Source of the DNA: JAFAYN01 sp963733105
GTDB taxonomy: Bacteria; Gemmatimonadota; Gemmatimonadetes; Longimicrobiales; Longimicrobiaceae
Reading direction: 5' to 3'
Length of the DNA: 64,000 nucleotides
Assembly (NCBI GenBank): GCA_963733105.1
Contig: CAVTCB010000023.1
Location: 558,001 to 622,000, forward strand
Positions within the stretch are counted from its first letter, which is position 1, and the number at the start of each line of letters is the position of its first letter. This document shows, piece after piece, positions 25,647 through 33,545 of the stretch. The translations under genes were made by a program, and so were the position numbers. The notes under the pieces were generated by a model. It searched no databases and was not told the DNA's origin. It saw nothing but the letters and a program-made list of their open reading frames with translations.

Positions 25647-26617
25647 ACGGGCTCTCCCCGGCCGAGACGCTGGAGCGCGCCCGCCGCGTGATCCGCATGG
25701 AGGCGGAGGCGGTGGCCGCGCTGGAGGGGCGGATCGGGGACGAGTTCGGCGAGGTGGTGGAGGCGGTGCTCGGCGCCCCGGGGCGGGTGATCGTCTCCGG
25801 GATCGGGAAGTCGGGGATCGTGGGGCGCAAGGTGGCCGCGACGCTCACCTCCACCGGGACGCAGGCGGTCTTCCTCCACCCCGTGGAGGCGCTGCACGGC
25901 GACCTGGGGATGGTGGGGCGCGACGACGTCGCCCTCCTCCTCTCCAAGAGCGGGGAGTCGGAGGAGCTGCGCGGGCTCCTGGAGTACCTGGGGCGGAGCG
26001 GGGTGCGGGTGGCGGCCATGACCGGGCGGCCGGACTCGTCGCTGGCGCGCCACGCGGACTGGGTGCTGGACTGCTCGGTGGCCGAGGAGGCGTGCCCGCA
26101 CGACCTGGCGCCCACCTGCTCCACCACCGCCGCGCTGGCCATGGGGGACGCGCTCGCCGTCGCCCTCCTCCTGCGGCGCGGCTTCGGTCGGGAGGACTTC
26201 GCCCGCTTCCACCCGGGCGGGGCTCTGGGGCGGCGCCTCCTGCTGCGGGTGCGCGACGCCATGGTGACGGACGATCTCCCGCTCCTCCCGCCCTCGGCCA
26301 CCATGCGGGAGTGCACCGTCCTCCTGGCCGAGAAGCGCGGCACGGTGGCCGTGGTGGACGAATCGGGCACCCTCCTGGGGGTGGTCACCTCCGGCGACCT
26401 GACGCGCCTGCTGGAGCGAGAGGAACACTTCTTCGGGATCGTCGTATCCGAAGTGATGACAACGAGTCCCAAGACCGCCGAGCCCGACGGGCTCGCCGCC
26501 GCCGCCGTGGGCGTGATGGAGCGCCACGGCGTCATGGCCCTCCCCGTGGTGTCGGAGGAGGGGCGCGTCGTCGGGATGGTCCACCTACACGACCTGATGC
26601 GGGCCGGAGCCGTCTGA
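25643..26617 (+). CDS. kdsD: Arabinose-5-phosphate isomerase (SIS plus two CBS domains)
   Basis: Interconverts ribulose 5-phosphate and arabinose 5-phosphate, the first committed step to Kdo. It has an N-terminal SIS domain with VIVSGIGKSGIVGRKVAAT, FLHPVEALHGDLGMV and LLLSKSGESEEL. LAPTCSTTAALAMGDALAVAL and FHPGGALGRRLL follow, and then two CBS domains (LVRDAMV-type repeats around residues 205-320, ending VVSEEGRVVGMVHLHDLM). The start is taken as GTG 25643 (VNGLSPAETLERAR), 324 residues, matching the family's 320-330; the GTG at 25607 would add 12 residues that more likely belong to kdsC. The stop overlaps the lptC ATG (TGATG). Confidence 0.93.
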   Translation: MNGLSPAETLERARRVIRMEAEAVAALEGRIGDEFGEVVEAVLGAPGRVIVSGIGKSGIVGRKVAATLTSTGTQAVFLHPVEALHGDLGMVGRDDVALLLSKSGESEELRGLLEYLGRSGVRVAAMTGRPDSSLARHADWVLDCSVAEEACPHDLAPTCSTTAALAMGDALAVALLLRRGFGREDFARFHPGGALGRRLLLRVRDAMVTDDLPLLPPSATMRECTVLLAEKRGTVAVVDESGTLLGVVTSGDLTRLLEREEHFFGIVVSEVMTTSPKTAEPDGLAAAAVGVMERHGVMALPVVSEEGRVVGMVHLHDLMRAGAV

Positions 26618-27186
26618 TGCCGCGACCGAACCTCCCCCTCCTCGCGCTGGGCCTCGCCCTCCTCGCCGGCTGCGCCGAGGAGAGCACCGTCCCCACGCAG
26701 AAGGACCTCCTGGCCGAGAAGAACGTGGACCAGGTCCTCTACGGGCTGGAGCACGTGGTCACCACCAAGGGGGTCCGCAAGGCCCTCCTGCGCGGCGACA
26801 GCGCGTACTTCCGCGACACCGACTCGCGCGTGGACCTGCGGGGCGTGAAGCTGGAGTTCTTCAACGAGACCACCGGCGCCACCTCGGGGACGCTCACCTC
26901 GCGCACCGGCGAGTACGACATGCGCACCGGGTCGATGATCGCCCGGGGGAGCGCGGTGCTGGCGCTCCAGGGGCCCCCGAGCCGCACCATCGTCTCGGAG
27001 GAGCTGCACTACGACGTGCAGGGCGACCGGGTGTGGAGCGACAAGCCCACGGTGATGAAGGAGGGCGGCCGCGAGGTGCGGGGGAACAGCTTCACCTCCG
27101 ACACCCGCTTCCAGAACGTGACCGTGCAGAGCGCCAAGGTGTCCGGCCCCAACCCGGCCGGGCAGGGCGGGCAGGTGCGGTTCTGA
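26617..27186 (+). CDS. lptC: LPS export protein LptC (lipoprotein-type signal)
   Basis: Inner-membrane-attached link of the LPS transport bridge that hands LPS to LptA. 189 residues. The N-terminus PNLPLLALGLALLAGCAEE has a lipobox ending at the Cys, so this copy is probably a lipoprotein; E. coli LptC instead keeps an uncleaved helix. The rest is the repeating beta-strand (beta-jellyroll) pattern of LptC/OstA, for example LRGDSAYFRDTDSRVDLRGV and MIARGSAVLALQG. ATG 26617 overlaps the kdsD stop, and the stop overlaps the lptA ATG. Sequence similarity to LptC is weak, as is usual for the family; context supports it strongly. Confidence 0.88.
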   Translation: MPRPNLPLLALGLALLAGCAEESTVPTQKDLLAEKNVDQVLYGLEHVVTTKGVRKALLRGDSAYFRDTDSRVDLRGVKLEFFNETTGATSGTLTSRTGEYDMRTGSMIARGSAVLALQGPPSRTIVSEELHYDVQGDRVWSDKPTVMKEGGREVRGNSFTSDTRFQNVTVQSAKVSGPNPAGQGGQVRF

Positions 27187-28637
27187 TGCGCCGTCTCCTC
27201 CTCCCCGCGCTCCTCCTCCTCTGCGCCCCCGCGGGCGCGGCGGCGCAGGCGGGGTCGTGCGTGCTCGTGGAGAACCGCTTCGTGAACCGCCAGGACATGG
27301 GCGGCTTCGCGCTGATCTCGGTGGCGGGGCCGCTCCGGGTGGAGTGCGCGGGCGGGACCACGCTCCGCGCCGACAGCGCCGCGGTGTACGAGGCCACCAA
27401 CGAGGTGCACCTCTTCGGGCGCGTGGACTACCGCGACCCCACGCGCACGCTGACCTCCGCCAACGCCACCTACTCCTCGGCGACGGGGCGGCTGTACGCC
27501 ACCGGGAACGTGGTCTTCACCGACGTCACGCGCGGCTCCACCCTCCGCGGCCCGGAGCTGGAGTACTACCGCGTCATGGAGGGGCGGCCGCAGGCGCAGG
27601 TGATCGCCACGCAGCGCCCGCACCTCACGGTGGTCCCCACCGAGCGGGGGACGGGCGGCCGCGCCAACACCAACCGCGAGCCGCTGGAGGTGGACGGCGA
27701 CCGCATCACCGGGGTGGGGGAGAACTACTTCTCCGCCTCCGGGAACGTGGTGATCCACCGCAGCGACCTGGACGCCACCGCCGCCGAGGCGCTCCACGAC
27801 GGCGCGGCGCAGACGCTCCAGCTCCGCGGCGACGCCCGGGTCCGCGGCGAGCGCTTCGACCTGTCCGGGGAGACGGTGGACGCGGCGATGCCCGGGAACC
27901 GGCTGGAGCGCGTGGTGGCGAAGCGGAACGCCGAGCTGGTGAGCGAGAAGCTGCGCGTGGACGGCCCCGAGGTGCAGCTGTACTTCCAGGACGACCTGCT
28001 CCAGAGGCTGGTCTCCCGGCGCGACCCCGCCGCCCCGACGGCCGGCGACCGCCCGCTGGTGACCGCCACCGGGCTCCGCATGGAGGCCGACTCGCTGGAG
28101 GCCATCCTCCCCGGGCAGAAGCTGGAGCGGGTGGTCGCCATCGGGAGGGCGCACGGGGAGACCGTCGACACCACGGGGCAGGGGGGGCGCCCCTCCGACC
28201 CGCGCGCGCGCATGGCCCGGGGCGAGCGCCCCTCCGCCGCCACCGGGCTGGTGCGCGACCGCGACTGGGTGGTCGGCGACACCATCACCGGCTTCTTCGC
28301 CCCGCGCGACTCCGCCGCGGCGCGGCCCCGGACCGCCGCCCGCGACACCGCGCGCTCCCCCGAGGAGGACGTGGAGCTGCAGCGGGTGGTGGCGAAGGGC
28401 GCCGCGCGCTCGCTGTACCGCGTGCAGGAGAAGGACAAGCCGCCCACCGCCACCCCCGGGCTCAACTACCTGGTGGCCGCGGTGATCGACCTGAAGATGA
28501 AGGACGGCGAGCTGGACCTGGCCGAGGCCCAGGGGCTCCAGCGCGGCGTCTACCTGGACCCCGACGCGCAGCCGCCCGCGCCGCCGGGGCAGGCACCGGC
28601 GCAGACCACCACCCCGCAGGGGACGCGGAGGCCATGA
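27186..28637 (+). CDS. lptA: OstA-like LPS export protein (LptA, long form)
   Basis: Periplasmic beta-jellyroll protein that carries LPS between the membranes. It has a signal peptide (RRLLLPALLLLCAPAGAAAQA). OstA-like repeats follow, with alternating pattern LRADSAAVYEATNEVHLFGRV, split by DYRDPTRTLTSANATYSSATG, and further copies to about residue 300. 483 residues is more than twice the length of E. coli LptA (about 185), so it could be a repeated or fused form; the C-terminal third is rich in Pro, Ala and Arg and looks disordered. The position between lptC and lptB, with both junctions overlapping, makes LptA the best reading. Confidence 0.82.
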   Translation: MRRLLLPALLLLCAPAGAAAQAGSCVLVENRFVNRQDMGGFALISVAGPLRVECAGGTTLRADSAAVYEATNEVHLFGRVDYRDPTRTLTSANATYSSATGRLYATGNVVFTDVTRGSTLRGPELEYYRVMEGRPQAQVIATQRPHLTVVPTERGTGGRANTNREPLEVDGDRITGVGENYFSASGNVVIHRSDLDATAAEALHDGAAQTLQLRGDARVRGERFDLSGETVDAAMPGNRLERVVAKRNAELVSEKLRVDGPEVQLYFQDDLLQRLVSRRDPAAPTAGDRPLVTATGLRMEADSLEAILPGQKLERVVAIGRAHGETVDTTGQGGRPSDPRARMARGERPSAATGLVRDRDWVVGDTITGFFAPRDSAAARPRTAARDTARSPEEDVELQRVVAKGAARSLYRVQEKDKPPTATPGLNYLVAAVIDLKMKDGELDLAEAQGLQRGVYLDPDAQPPAPPGQAPAQTTTPQGTRRP

Positions 28638-29485
28638 CGGAGACGGAGAACGAGGAGCGCTGGGACCCCGGCCCGGAGGAGGAGGCCGCGGTGGCGGCGG
28701 CCCCGCCGCCCCCCGCCGGAGACACCCTCCGCGCCGAGGGGCTGGTGAAGACGTACCGCAAGCGGCGCGTGGTGAACCAGGTGGACGTCGGGGTCACGCA
28801 GGGGGAGATCGTGGGTCTCCTGGGGCCCAACGGGGCGGGGAAGACCACCACCTTCTACATGATGGTGGGGCTGATCTCCCCCGACTCCGGGCGGGTCTAC
28901 CTGGGGCGCGACGACATCACCGGCGTCCCCATGTACCGCCGGGCGCGCCGCGGGATCGGCTACCTGGCGCAGGAGCCCTCCATCTTCCGGAGGCTCACGG
29001 TGGAGGAGAACATCCTCGCCGTGCTCCAGATGATGGACCTCAAGCGGGCCGAGCAGCGCCGGCGGCTGGAGGAGCTCCTCGACGAGCTGCACATCAAGCA
29101 CCTGCGCACCACCAAGGCGTACGCCCTCTCCGGGGGGGAGCGGCGCCGGCTGGAGATCACCCGGGCGCTGGTGGGGCGGCCCAAGTTCATGCTCCTGGAC
29201 GAGCCGTTCGCCGGGGTGGACCCCATCGCGGTGCACGACATCCAGCAGATCGTCGGGGACCTGCGGAAGCGCGGGATCGGGGTGCTGATCAGCGACCACA
29301 ACGTGGAGCAGACGCTGGACATCGTGGACCGCGCCTATATCATGTACGACGGGCGCGTCAGGGTATCCGGCACGGTGTCGGAGCTGGTGTGGAACGAAGA
29401 GGTCGCGGAGATCTACCTGGGTCCGACGCTGACCGCACGAATGAGAGAGAGATATCCCATTCCTGCAAAGGAAGACGCCGAATGA
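28634..29485 (+). CDS. lptB: LPS export ABC transporter ATP-binding protein LptB
   Basis: Cytoplasmic ATPase that powers LPS extraction by LptFG. 283 residues. A Pro/Ala-rich extension of about 30 residues precedes the ABC domain. Walker A is GPNGAGKTTT, the Q-loop is GYLAQEPSIFRRLT (LptB-typical), the signature LSGGERRR, Walker B FMLLDEPFAGVDP, and the H-loop SDHNV. ATG 28634 overlaps the lptA stop, and the stop overlaps the rpoN ATG. The lptF/lptG permease genes are not in the window. Confidence 0.97.
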   Translation: MTETENEERWDPGPEEEAAVAAAPPPPAGDTLRAEGLVKTYRKRRVVNQVDVGVTQGEIVGLLGPNGAGKTTTFYMMVGLISPDSGRVYLGRDDITGVPMYRRARRGIGYLAQEPSIFRRLTVEENILAVLQMMDLKRAEQRRRLEELLDELHIKHLRTTKAYALSGGERRRLEITRALVGRPKFMLLDEPFAGVDPIAVHDIQQIVGDLRKRGIGVLISDHNVEQTLDIVDRAYIMYDGRVRVSGTVSELVWNEEVAEIYLGPTLTARMRERYPIPAKEDAE

Positions 29486-30987
29486 AGACGGGTCTCTACC
29501 AGGGTACTGCGCTCAAGCAGGAGATGAAGATCAATCCTCGCCTCTACCAGGCGATGGATCTCCTGTACATGCCCCTCCTCGACCTCCAGGCGCACCTGAA
29601 GCAGGAGCTCCTCAACAACCCCTTCCTCGACATGGTCGAGGGCGAGGTGGAGGAGGCGGAGCCCGAGGAGAAGGAGAAGAAGGACGAGGACGAGATCGAC
29701 TGGGAGGAGATCCTCCTCAACGGCTTCGAGACCGGCGGCCGCCGCGAGGAGTACGAGGAGCGCGAGTACTACGAGCCCGTGTCCGTGGCCGCCCGCGACC
29801 TGGGCGACCACCTGCACGACCAGCTCACGCTGCTCCGCCTCTCCCCGCGCGAGCTGCTCCTGGGCGAGGAGATCATCGGCAACATCGGGGACGAGGGGTA
29901 CCTGGTGTGCCCGCTGGAGGAGGTGGTCCGCGCCCTCAACGAGTTCCTCCAGGACAGCGGGGACGAGTGGGCGGGGAGCGCCGCCGAGAAGCGCCCGTTC
30001 ACCCTGGACGAGGCCGAGCGGATGCTGCGGACCATCCAGGCCTTCGACCCGCCGGGGATCGGCGCGCGCGACCTTCGCGAGTGCATCCTCCTCCAGCTCC
30101 GCGACTGCGCCGTCCAGGACCTCGCCAAGCGCAACGGCGGCGGGGAGCCCGAGGACGAGGACGTGCGCGGCTGGCTGACCGACAACCTGGCGCACAAGAT
30201 CGTCGAGGGACTACTTCGACCAGCTCATCAACCACCGCTGGTCGGAGATCTCCAAGGAGCTCTCCATCACCCCGCGCGACGTGCAGGACGCCGCGGACGA
30301 GGTGGCGAAGCTGGACCCCAAGCCGGGGCTGAAGTACTCGGCAACCACGGGGACAACTACATCGTCCCCGACCTGATCGTGGAGAAGATCGACGGCGAGT
30401 ACCTGGTCTTCCTCAACGACACCATCGCTCCCGCGCCTCAAGCTGTCGCGCACCTACCGCGACATCGCCAAGGACAAGAAGAAGTTCGTGGGCGAGAACA
30501 AGGAGTTCATCTCCAACAAGCTGAACTCGGCCAACTGGATGATCCAGGCCATCGAGCAGCGCCGGCAGACGATGCTCAAGGTGATGAACTTCATCGTGGA
30601 CCGGCAGCGCGACTTCTTCGAGCGGGGCGTGCAGTACCTCAAGCCGCTCACCCTGCGCGAGGTGGCCGAGGTGATCGACATGCACGAGTCCACCGTCTCG
30701 CGCGTGACCAACGAGAAGTTCGTGCAGACGCCGCGCGGCGTGCTTCCCGCTCAAGTTCTTCTTCTCGTCGGGGCTCTCCACCACCTCGGGCGAGGACGTG
30801 TCGGCGCGCGGCATCAAGGCGCAGATCGAGAAGCTGGTGTCGGAGGAGGAGCCGGCGCACCCGCTCACCGACCAGGCCATCGTCAACATCCTCAAGGAGG
30901 AGGGGATCCAGATCGCCCGGCGCACCGTCGCCAAGTACCGCGACCAGCTGGGCGATCCTCTCCGCCCGCATGCGGAAGCGGGTGTGA
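29482..30987 (+). CDS. rpoN: RNA polymerase sigma-54 factor (five frameshifts as read)
   Basis: Alternative sigma factor that needs activator ATPases. Region I is intact (MKTGLYQGTALKQEMKINPR, then LYQAMDLLYMPLLDLQAHL), followed by an acidic region II. After 30208 the frame changes five times: near 30208, 30341, 30431, 30743 and 30954. Reading through them recovers WSEISKELSITPRDVQDAAD, ISNKLNSANWMIQAIEQRRQ, the core HTH LREVAEVIDMHESTVSRVTN, and the RpoN box ARRTVAKYR with the end RMRKRV and TGA 30985. Codon quality in the spliced frame is normal, so this is not an old pseudogene. The lptB-rpoN order is conserved in many Gram-negatives. Repaired length is about 500 residues. Confidence 0.9.
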   Translation: MKTGLYQGTALKQEMKINPRLYQAMDLLYMPLLDLQAHLKQELLNNPFLDMVEGEVEEAEPEEKEKKDEDEIDWEEILLNGFETGGRREEYEEREYYEPVSVAARDLGDHLHDQLTLLRLSPRELLLGEEIIGNIGDEGYLVCPLEEVVRALNEFLQDSGDEWAGSAAEKRPFTLDEAERMLRTIQAFDPPGIGARDLRECILLQLRDCAVQDLAKRNGGGEPEDEDVRGWLTDNLAHKIVEGLLRPAHQPPLVGDLQGALHHPARRAGRRGRGGEAGPQAGAEVLGNHGDNYIVPDLIVEKIDGEYLVFLNDTIAPAPQAVAHLPRHRQGQEEVRGREQGVHLQQAELGQLDDPGHRAAPADDAQGDELHRGPAARLLRAGRAVPQAAHPARGGRGDRHARVHRLARDQREVRADAARRASRSSSSSRRGSPPPRARTCRRAASRRRSRSWCRRRSRRTRSPTRPSSTSSRRRGSRSPGAPSPSTATSWAILSARMRKRV

Positions 30988-31990
30988 GCACCACGCTCGC
31001 CGCTCGACCCCGCCGCCGGCGTGGTCCCGGGCTCCGCGGCGCTCCCGGCCGTCCCGGACGGCGCTGCGCGAGCAACTTCGCCGTCCTGGTCCCCGCCTTC
31101 GACGAGGTGGACAACGTCCCCGCGCTCTTCGCGCGAGCTGCGCGCCACCTTCGAGCGGCACGGGCTCTCGGGCGAGATCATCCTGGTGGACGACGGCTCC
31201 ACGCGACGGCACCTACGAGGCCGCGCTCCGCGAGTCGCGGGGGATGGAGCGGGTCAAGGTGCTCCGCCACCGCCGCAACCGCGGCAAGACGGAGGCGATG
31301 GTCACCGGGCGCGCACGCCGCCGAGGCCGAGTACCTGGTCCTCTTCGACGCCGACCTGCAGCACTCCCCGGAGGAGATCCCGCGCTTCCTGGCGAAGCTG
31401 GGGGAGGGGTGGGACATCGTCACCGGCCGCAAGGTGGGGGCGTACGAGAAGCGGGGCGTCAGCTCGGTGTACAACCGCCTGTCGCAGGGGCTCTTCGACG
31501 TCCCGGTCCGCGACCTCAACTCGCATGAAGGCGTTCCGGACGGAGATCCTCCGCGAGGTCCCGCTCCGGCACGACTGGCACCGCTTCTTCGTGGTGCTGG
31601 CGCACGCCCGGGGGTACACCGTCATCGGAGATCGACATCGAGCTGTTCCCGCGCCGCGCGGGGGTGGCCAAGTACTCCGGGCGGCGGCGGGTGCTGGTCG
31701 GCGTCGGCGACCTGCTGGTGGTGTGGTTCTACCTCAAGTTCAGCGAGAAGCCGATGCAGTTCTTCGGCGGCTCGGGGCTGGTGCTGATCGCGCTGGGGCT
31801 GCTGGTGGGGCTGGTGACGGTGGCGCTGCGGATCGCGGGGCTGATGCCGCCGTTCGGCTTCCGGCCGCTGCTGACGCTGGTGGTGCTGATGGAGACGGTG
31901 GGGTTCCTGCTGTTCGGCTTCGGCTTCATCGCCGAGCTGATCGCCACGCTGCGGGCGGAGGTGGACCAGCTGCGGGCGCGGGAGCCGTAG
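30984..31990 (+). CDS. Family 2 glycosyltransferase, polyprenol-phosphate type (frameshifted as read)
   Basis: Probably adds a sugar to undecaprenyl phosphate. Reading across frame changes near 30998, 31060-31075, 31133, 31203, 31310, 31524 and 31628 gives FAVLVPAFDEVDNVPALFAE, the nucleotide-sugar site LVDDGSTDGTYEAA, and metal site LFDADLQHSPEEIPRF, then RKVGAYEKRGVSSVYNRLSQ. Two membrane helices at the C-terminus follow (LVLIALGLLVGLVTVALRI and LVVLMETVGFLLFGFGFI). The start is GTG 30984, overlapping the rpoN stop; the first 25 codons are unclear. The frame changes all fit single insertions except perhaps one. Function is inferred from the GT2 motifs and the C-terminal helices. Confidence 0.85.
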
Positions 31991-32001
31991 ACGGAGCAGG
32001 G

Positions 32002-32140
32002 TTCGGGCGTGCCCCCGCTGCCGCGGGGTCGGGCTGCGGCTCCGTAAGCGAGCAAACAACGCTCGCTAACGGAGTCGAGCCCCGCGCAAACTGCGCGCGG
32101 GTCTCGCCCCTTCGGGCTCGCATCCCTCACGCAACTGCTG
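32002..32140 (-). repeat. Structured ~140-bp dispersed repeat, copy C (inverted)
   Basis: Reverse-strand copy of the element at 6811 and 21511. The central stem here is AGCGAGC/GCTCGCT, where the other two have GGGCAGC/GCTGCCC, with the flanking CTCCGT/ACGGAG and the loop (GTTGTTT) unchanged. Lies between the GT2 gene and convergent greA. Confidence 0.8.
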
Positions 32141-32154
32141 CCCGTACTTGTGGT

Positions 32155-32195
32155 TCTCCCCTCTCCCGCTTGCGGGGGAGGGGTCGGGGGTGGGG
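32155..32195. repeat. REP-like hairpin
   Basis: CCCCTCTCCC-GCTT-GCGGGGGAGGGG, another copy of the short GC-rich hairpin family found at 6664, 19000 and 21251, again beside the 140-bp element. Confidence 0.65.
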
Positions 32196-32205
32196 GGTAT
32201 CAGAA

Positions 32206-32234
32206 GCCCCCGGCGCCTGCGAGGCGCCGGGGGC
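32206..32234 (-). terminator. Terminator hairpin after greA
   Basis: Perfect 13-bp stem GCCCCCGGCGCCT / AGGCGCCGGGGGC with a GCG loop, 26 bases past the greA stop. On the minus strand it is followed by TTCTGAT. It may also end the upstream plus-strand operon. Confidence 0.8.
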
Positions 32235-32259
32235 TCCGTTCGTCCGCCGGAGATGGCGG

Positions 32260-32742
32260 CTACTTCTTGTCGTCCACCTGCTCGGAGAGCGTCTTCAGCT
32301 CCTTGATCTTGAGCTTGCGCTCGCCGCGGGGGAGGGAGAGGAGCACCGTCTCCCCCACCTTCTTCCCCATCAGCGCCTGCCCGATCGGGGAAGCCATCGA
32401 GATCTGCCCGCCGTCGATGTCGATGTAGTCGCCGAACACCAGGGTGTACGTCTCCTTCTCCTTGGTGCGCGTGTCCACCACCGTCACGCGCGAGCCGAAG
32501 CCCACCCGGTCCGTCGGGACCTGCGACAGGTCGATCTTGGAGAGCTCGCCGTAGCGCTGCGTCAGGTGGTTGAGACGCGCCTGGACGAACTGCTGGCGCT
32601 CCAGCGCCGACTTGTACTCCGAGTTCTCGCGCAGGTCGCCGTGCTCCACCGCCTTCTGGATCGCCCGGGGGAGGGTCACCTGCAGCTCGTGGGTGAGGCT
32701 CTCGATCTCCTCGCCGAGCCTGGCCTTGAGGTCTTCCAGCAT
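32260..32742 (-). CDS. greA: Transcription elongation factor GreA
   Basis: Rescues backtracked RNA polymerase by stimulating transcript cleavage. The 160-residue product from ATG 32742 (MLEDLKARLGEEIESL) has the N-terminal coiled coil with the acidic tip as HGDLRENSEYKSALERQQFV (Asp/Glu in DLRENSEY) and the C-terminal FKBP-like domain (VGFGSRVTVVDTRTKEKETY, SPIGQALMGKKVGE). The longer frame to 32904 was rejected because of its atypical N-terminus. It converges on the kds-lpt operon and is ended by a hairpin. Confidence 0.96.
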   Translation of the reverse strand: MLEDLKARLGEEIESLTHELQVTLPRAIQKAVEHGDLRENSEYKSALERQQFVQARLNHLTQRYGELSKIDLSQVPTDRVGFGSRVTVVDTRTKEKETYTLVFGDYIDIDGGQISMASPIGQALMGKKVGETVLLSLPRGERKLKIKELKTLSEQVDDKK

Positions 32743-32852
32743 GTCCGCACGGGGGAAAACGTAAACGTGCGCCCAGCAGGCTGCGGGGCGCACCAGTGAC
32801 TCCGAACAATGTAACAGCGCCGCCGGGGATCGCGCCAGCGACTCCGCCGCGG

Positions 32853-32882
32853 TTGGTCTTTTCCTCCCCGAGCCGTTATTCT
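32853..32882 (+). promoter_or_regulatory. Probable promoter for the 32928 methyltransferase
   Basis: TTGGTC (32853-32858) and TATTCT (32877-32882) with an 18-bp spacer, 45 bases before the ATG, in a locally AT-richer stretch. Confidence 0.5.
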
Positions 32883-32927
32883 GACGCGCTCCGGAAGGGA
32901 GCACCCCGTCCCCGCGCAGCGCGACCG

Positions 32928-33545
32928 ATGCACAAGAACAGCCGGCTCGTCTTCCAGAAGCACGCCAGCCCCTTCTTCACCCCCGGGGCACGGGTGCTGG
33001 AGATCGGCCCCGACCGCCACCCCTCCACCTACCGCGCCCTACTGGACGCGGAGTTCGCCGCCTGGGACACGCTGGACGCCTTCCCCCGCACCGACGTCCC
33101 GCTCACCTACCTGGCCGAGTCCGAGTACGCCTTCCCCGTCCCCGACGACGCGTACGACGTGGTGTTCTCGGCGCAGGTCATCGAGCACGTGCGCAAGATC
33201 TGGCGTTGGATGCCCGAGCTGGCGCGGGTCTGCAGGCCGGGCGGCGTGGTGATCACCATCAACCCGGTGAGCTGGCACTACCACGAGTCGCCCGTGGACT
33301 GCTGGCGGATCTACCCCGAGGGGATGCGCGCCCTCAGCGAGGACGCCGGGCTGGAGGTGGTGCTCTCCGAGTGGGGGAGCATGGAGATGCAGGGCGTGGA
33401 GCGGCGCTCCCCGCGGCTGGTCCGCAAGCAGCAGGTGTTCCAGCGCCTGTCCGGCGTCATCGGGATGCTGAACGCCGTGGTGAAGTTCCCCGTGGAGGCC
33501 GCCTACGACACCGTCACCGTCGCGAGGAAGCCTTTACGGGGGTGA
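32928..33545 (+). CDS. SAM-dependent methyltransferase (class I)
   Basis: Methyltransferase of unknown acceptor; the setting suggests a sugar or glycan. The 205-residue product has VLEIGPDRHPSTY as the SAM-binding loop, a YDVVFSAQVIEHVRKIWRWM stretch (motif II/III), and then ELARVCRPGGVVITINPVSW, the usual post-motif. ATG 32928 is behind a GGAAGGGAG-type site. The 3' end overlaps the convergent membrane-protein gene by 12 bases. It stands apart from, but faces, the glycan operon at 33534-40101. Confidence 0.88.
   Translation: MHKNSRLVFQKHASPFFTPGARVLEIGPDRHPSTYRALLDAEFAAWDTLDAFPRTDVPLTYLAESEYAFPVPDDAYDVVFSAQVIEHVRKIWRWMPELARVCRPGGVVITINPVSWHYHESPVDCWRIYPEGMRALSEDAGLEVVLSEWGSMEMQGVERRSPRLVRKQQVFQRLSGVIGMLNAVVKFPVEAAYDTVTVARKPLRG

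Noticed and set aside
25069..27186. 705-residue KdsC-LptC fusion
   Set aside because: The middle part lacks GC3 coding bias and overlies kdsD in another frame. It arises from frame changes at the end of kdsC.
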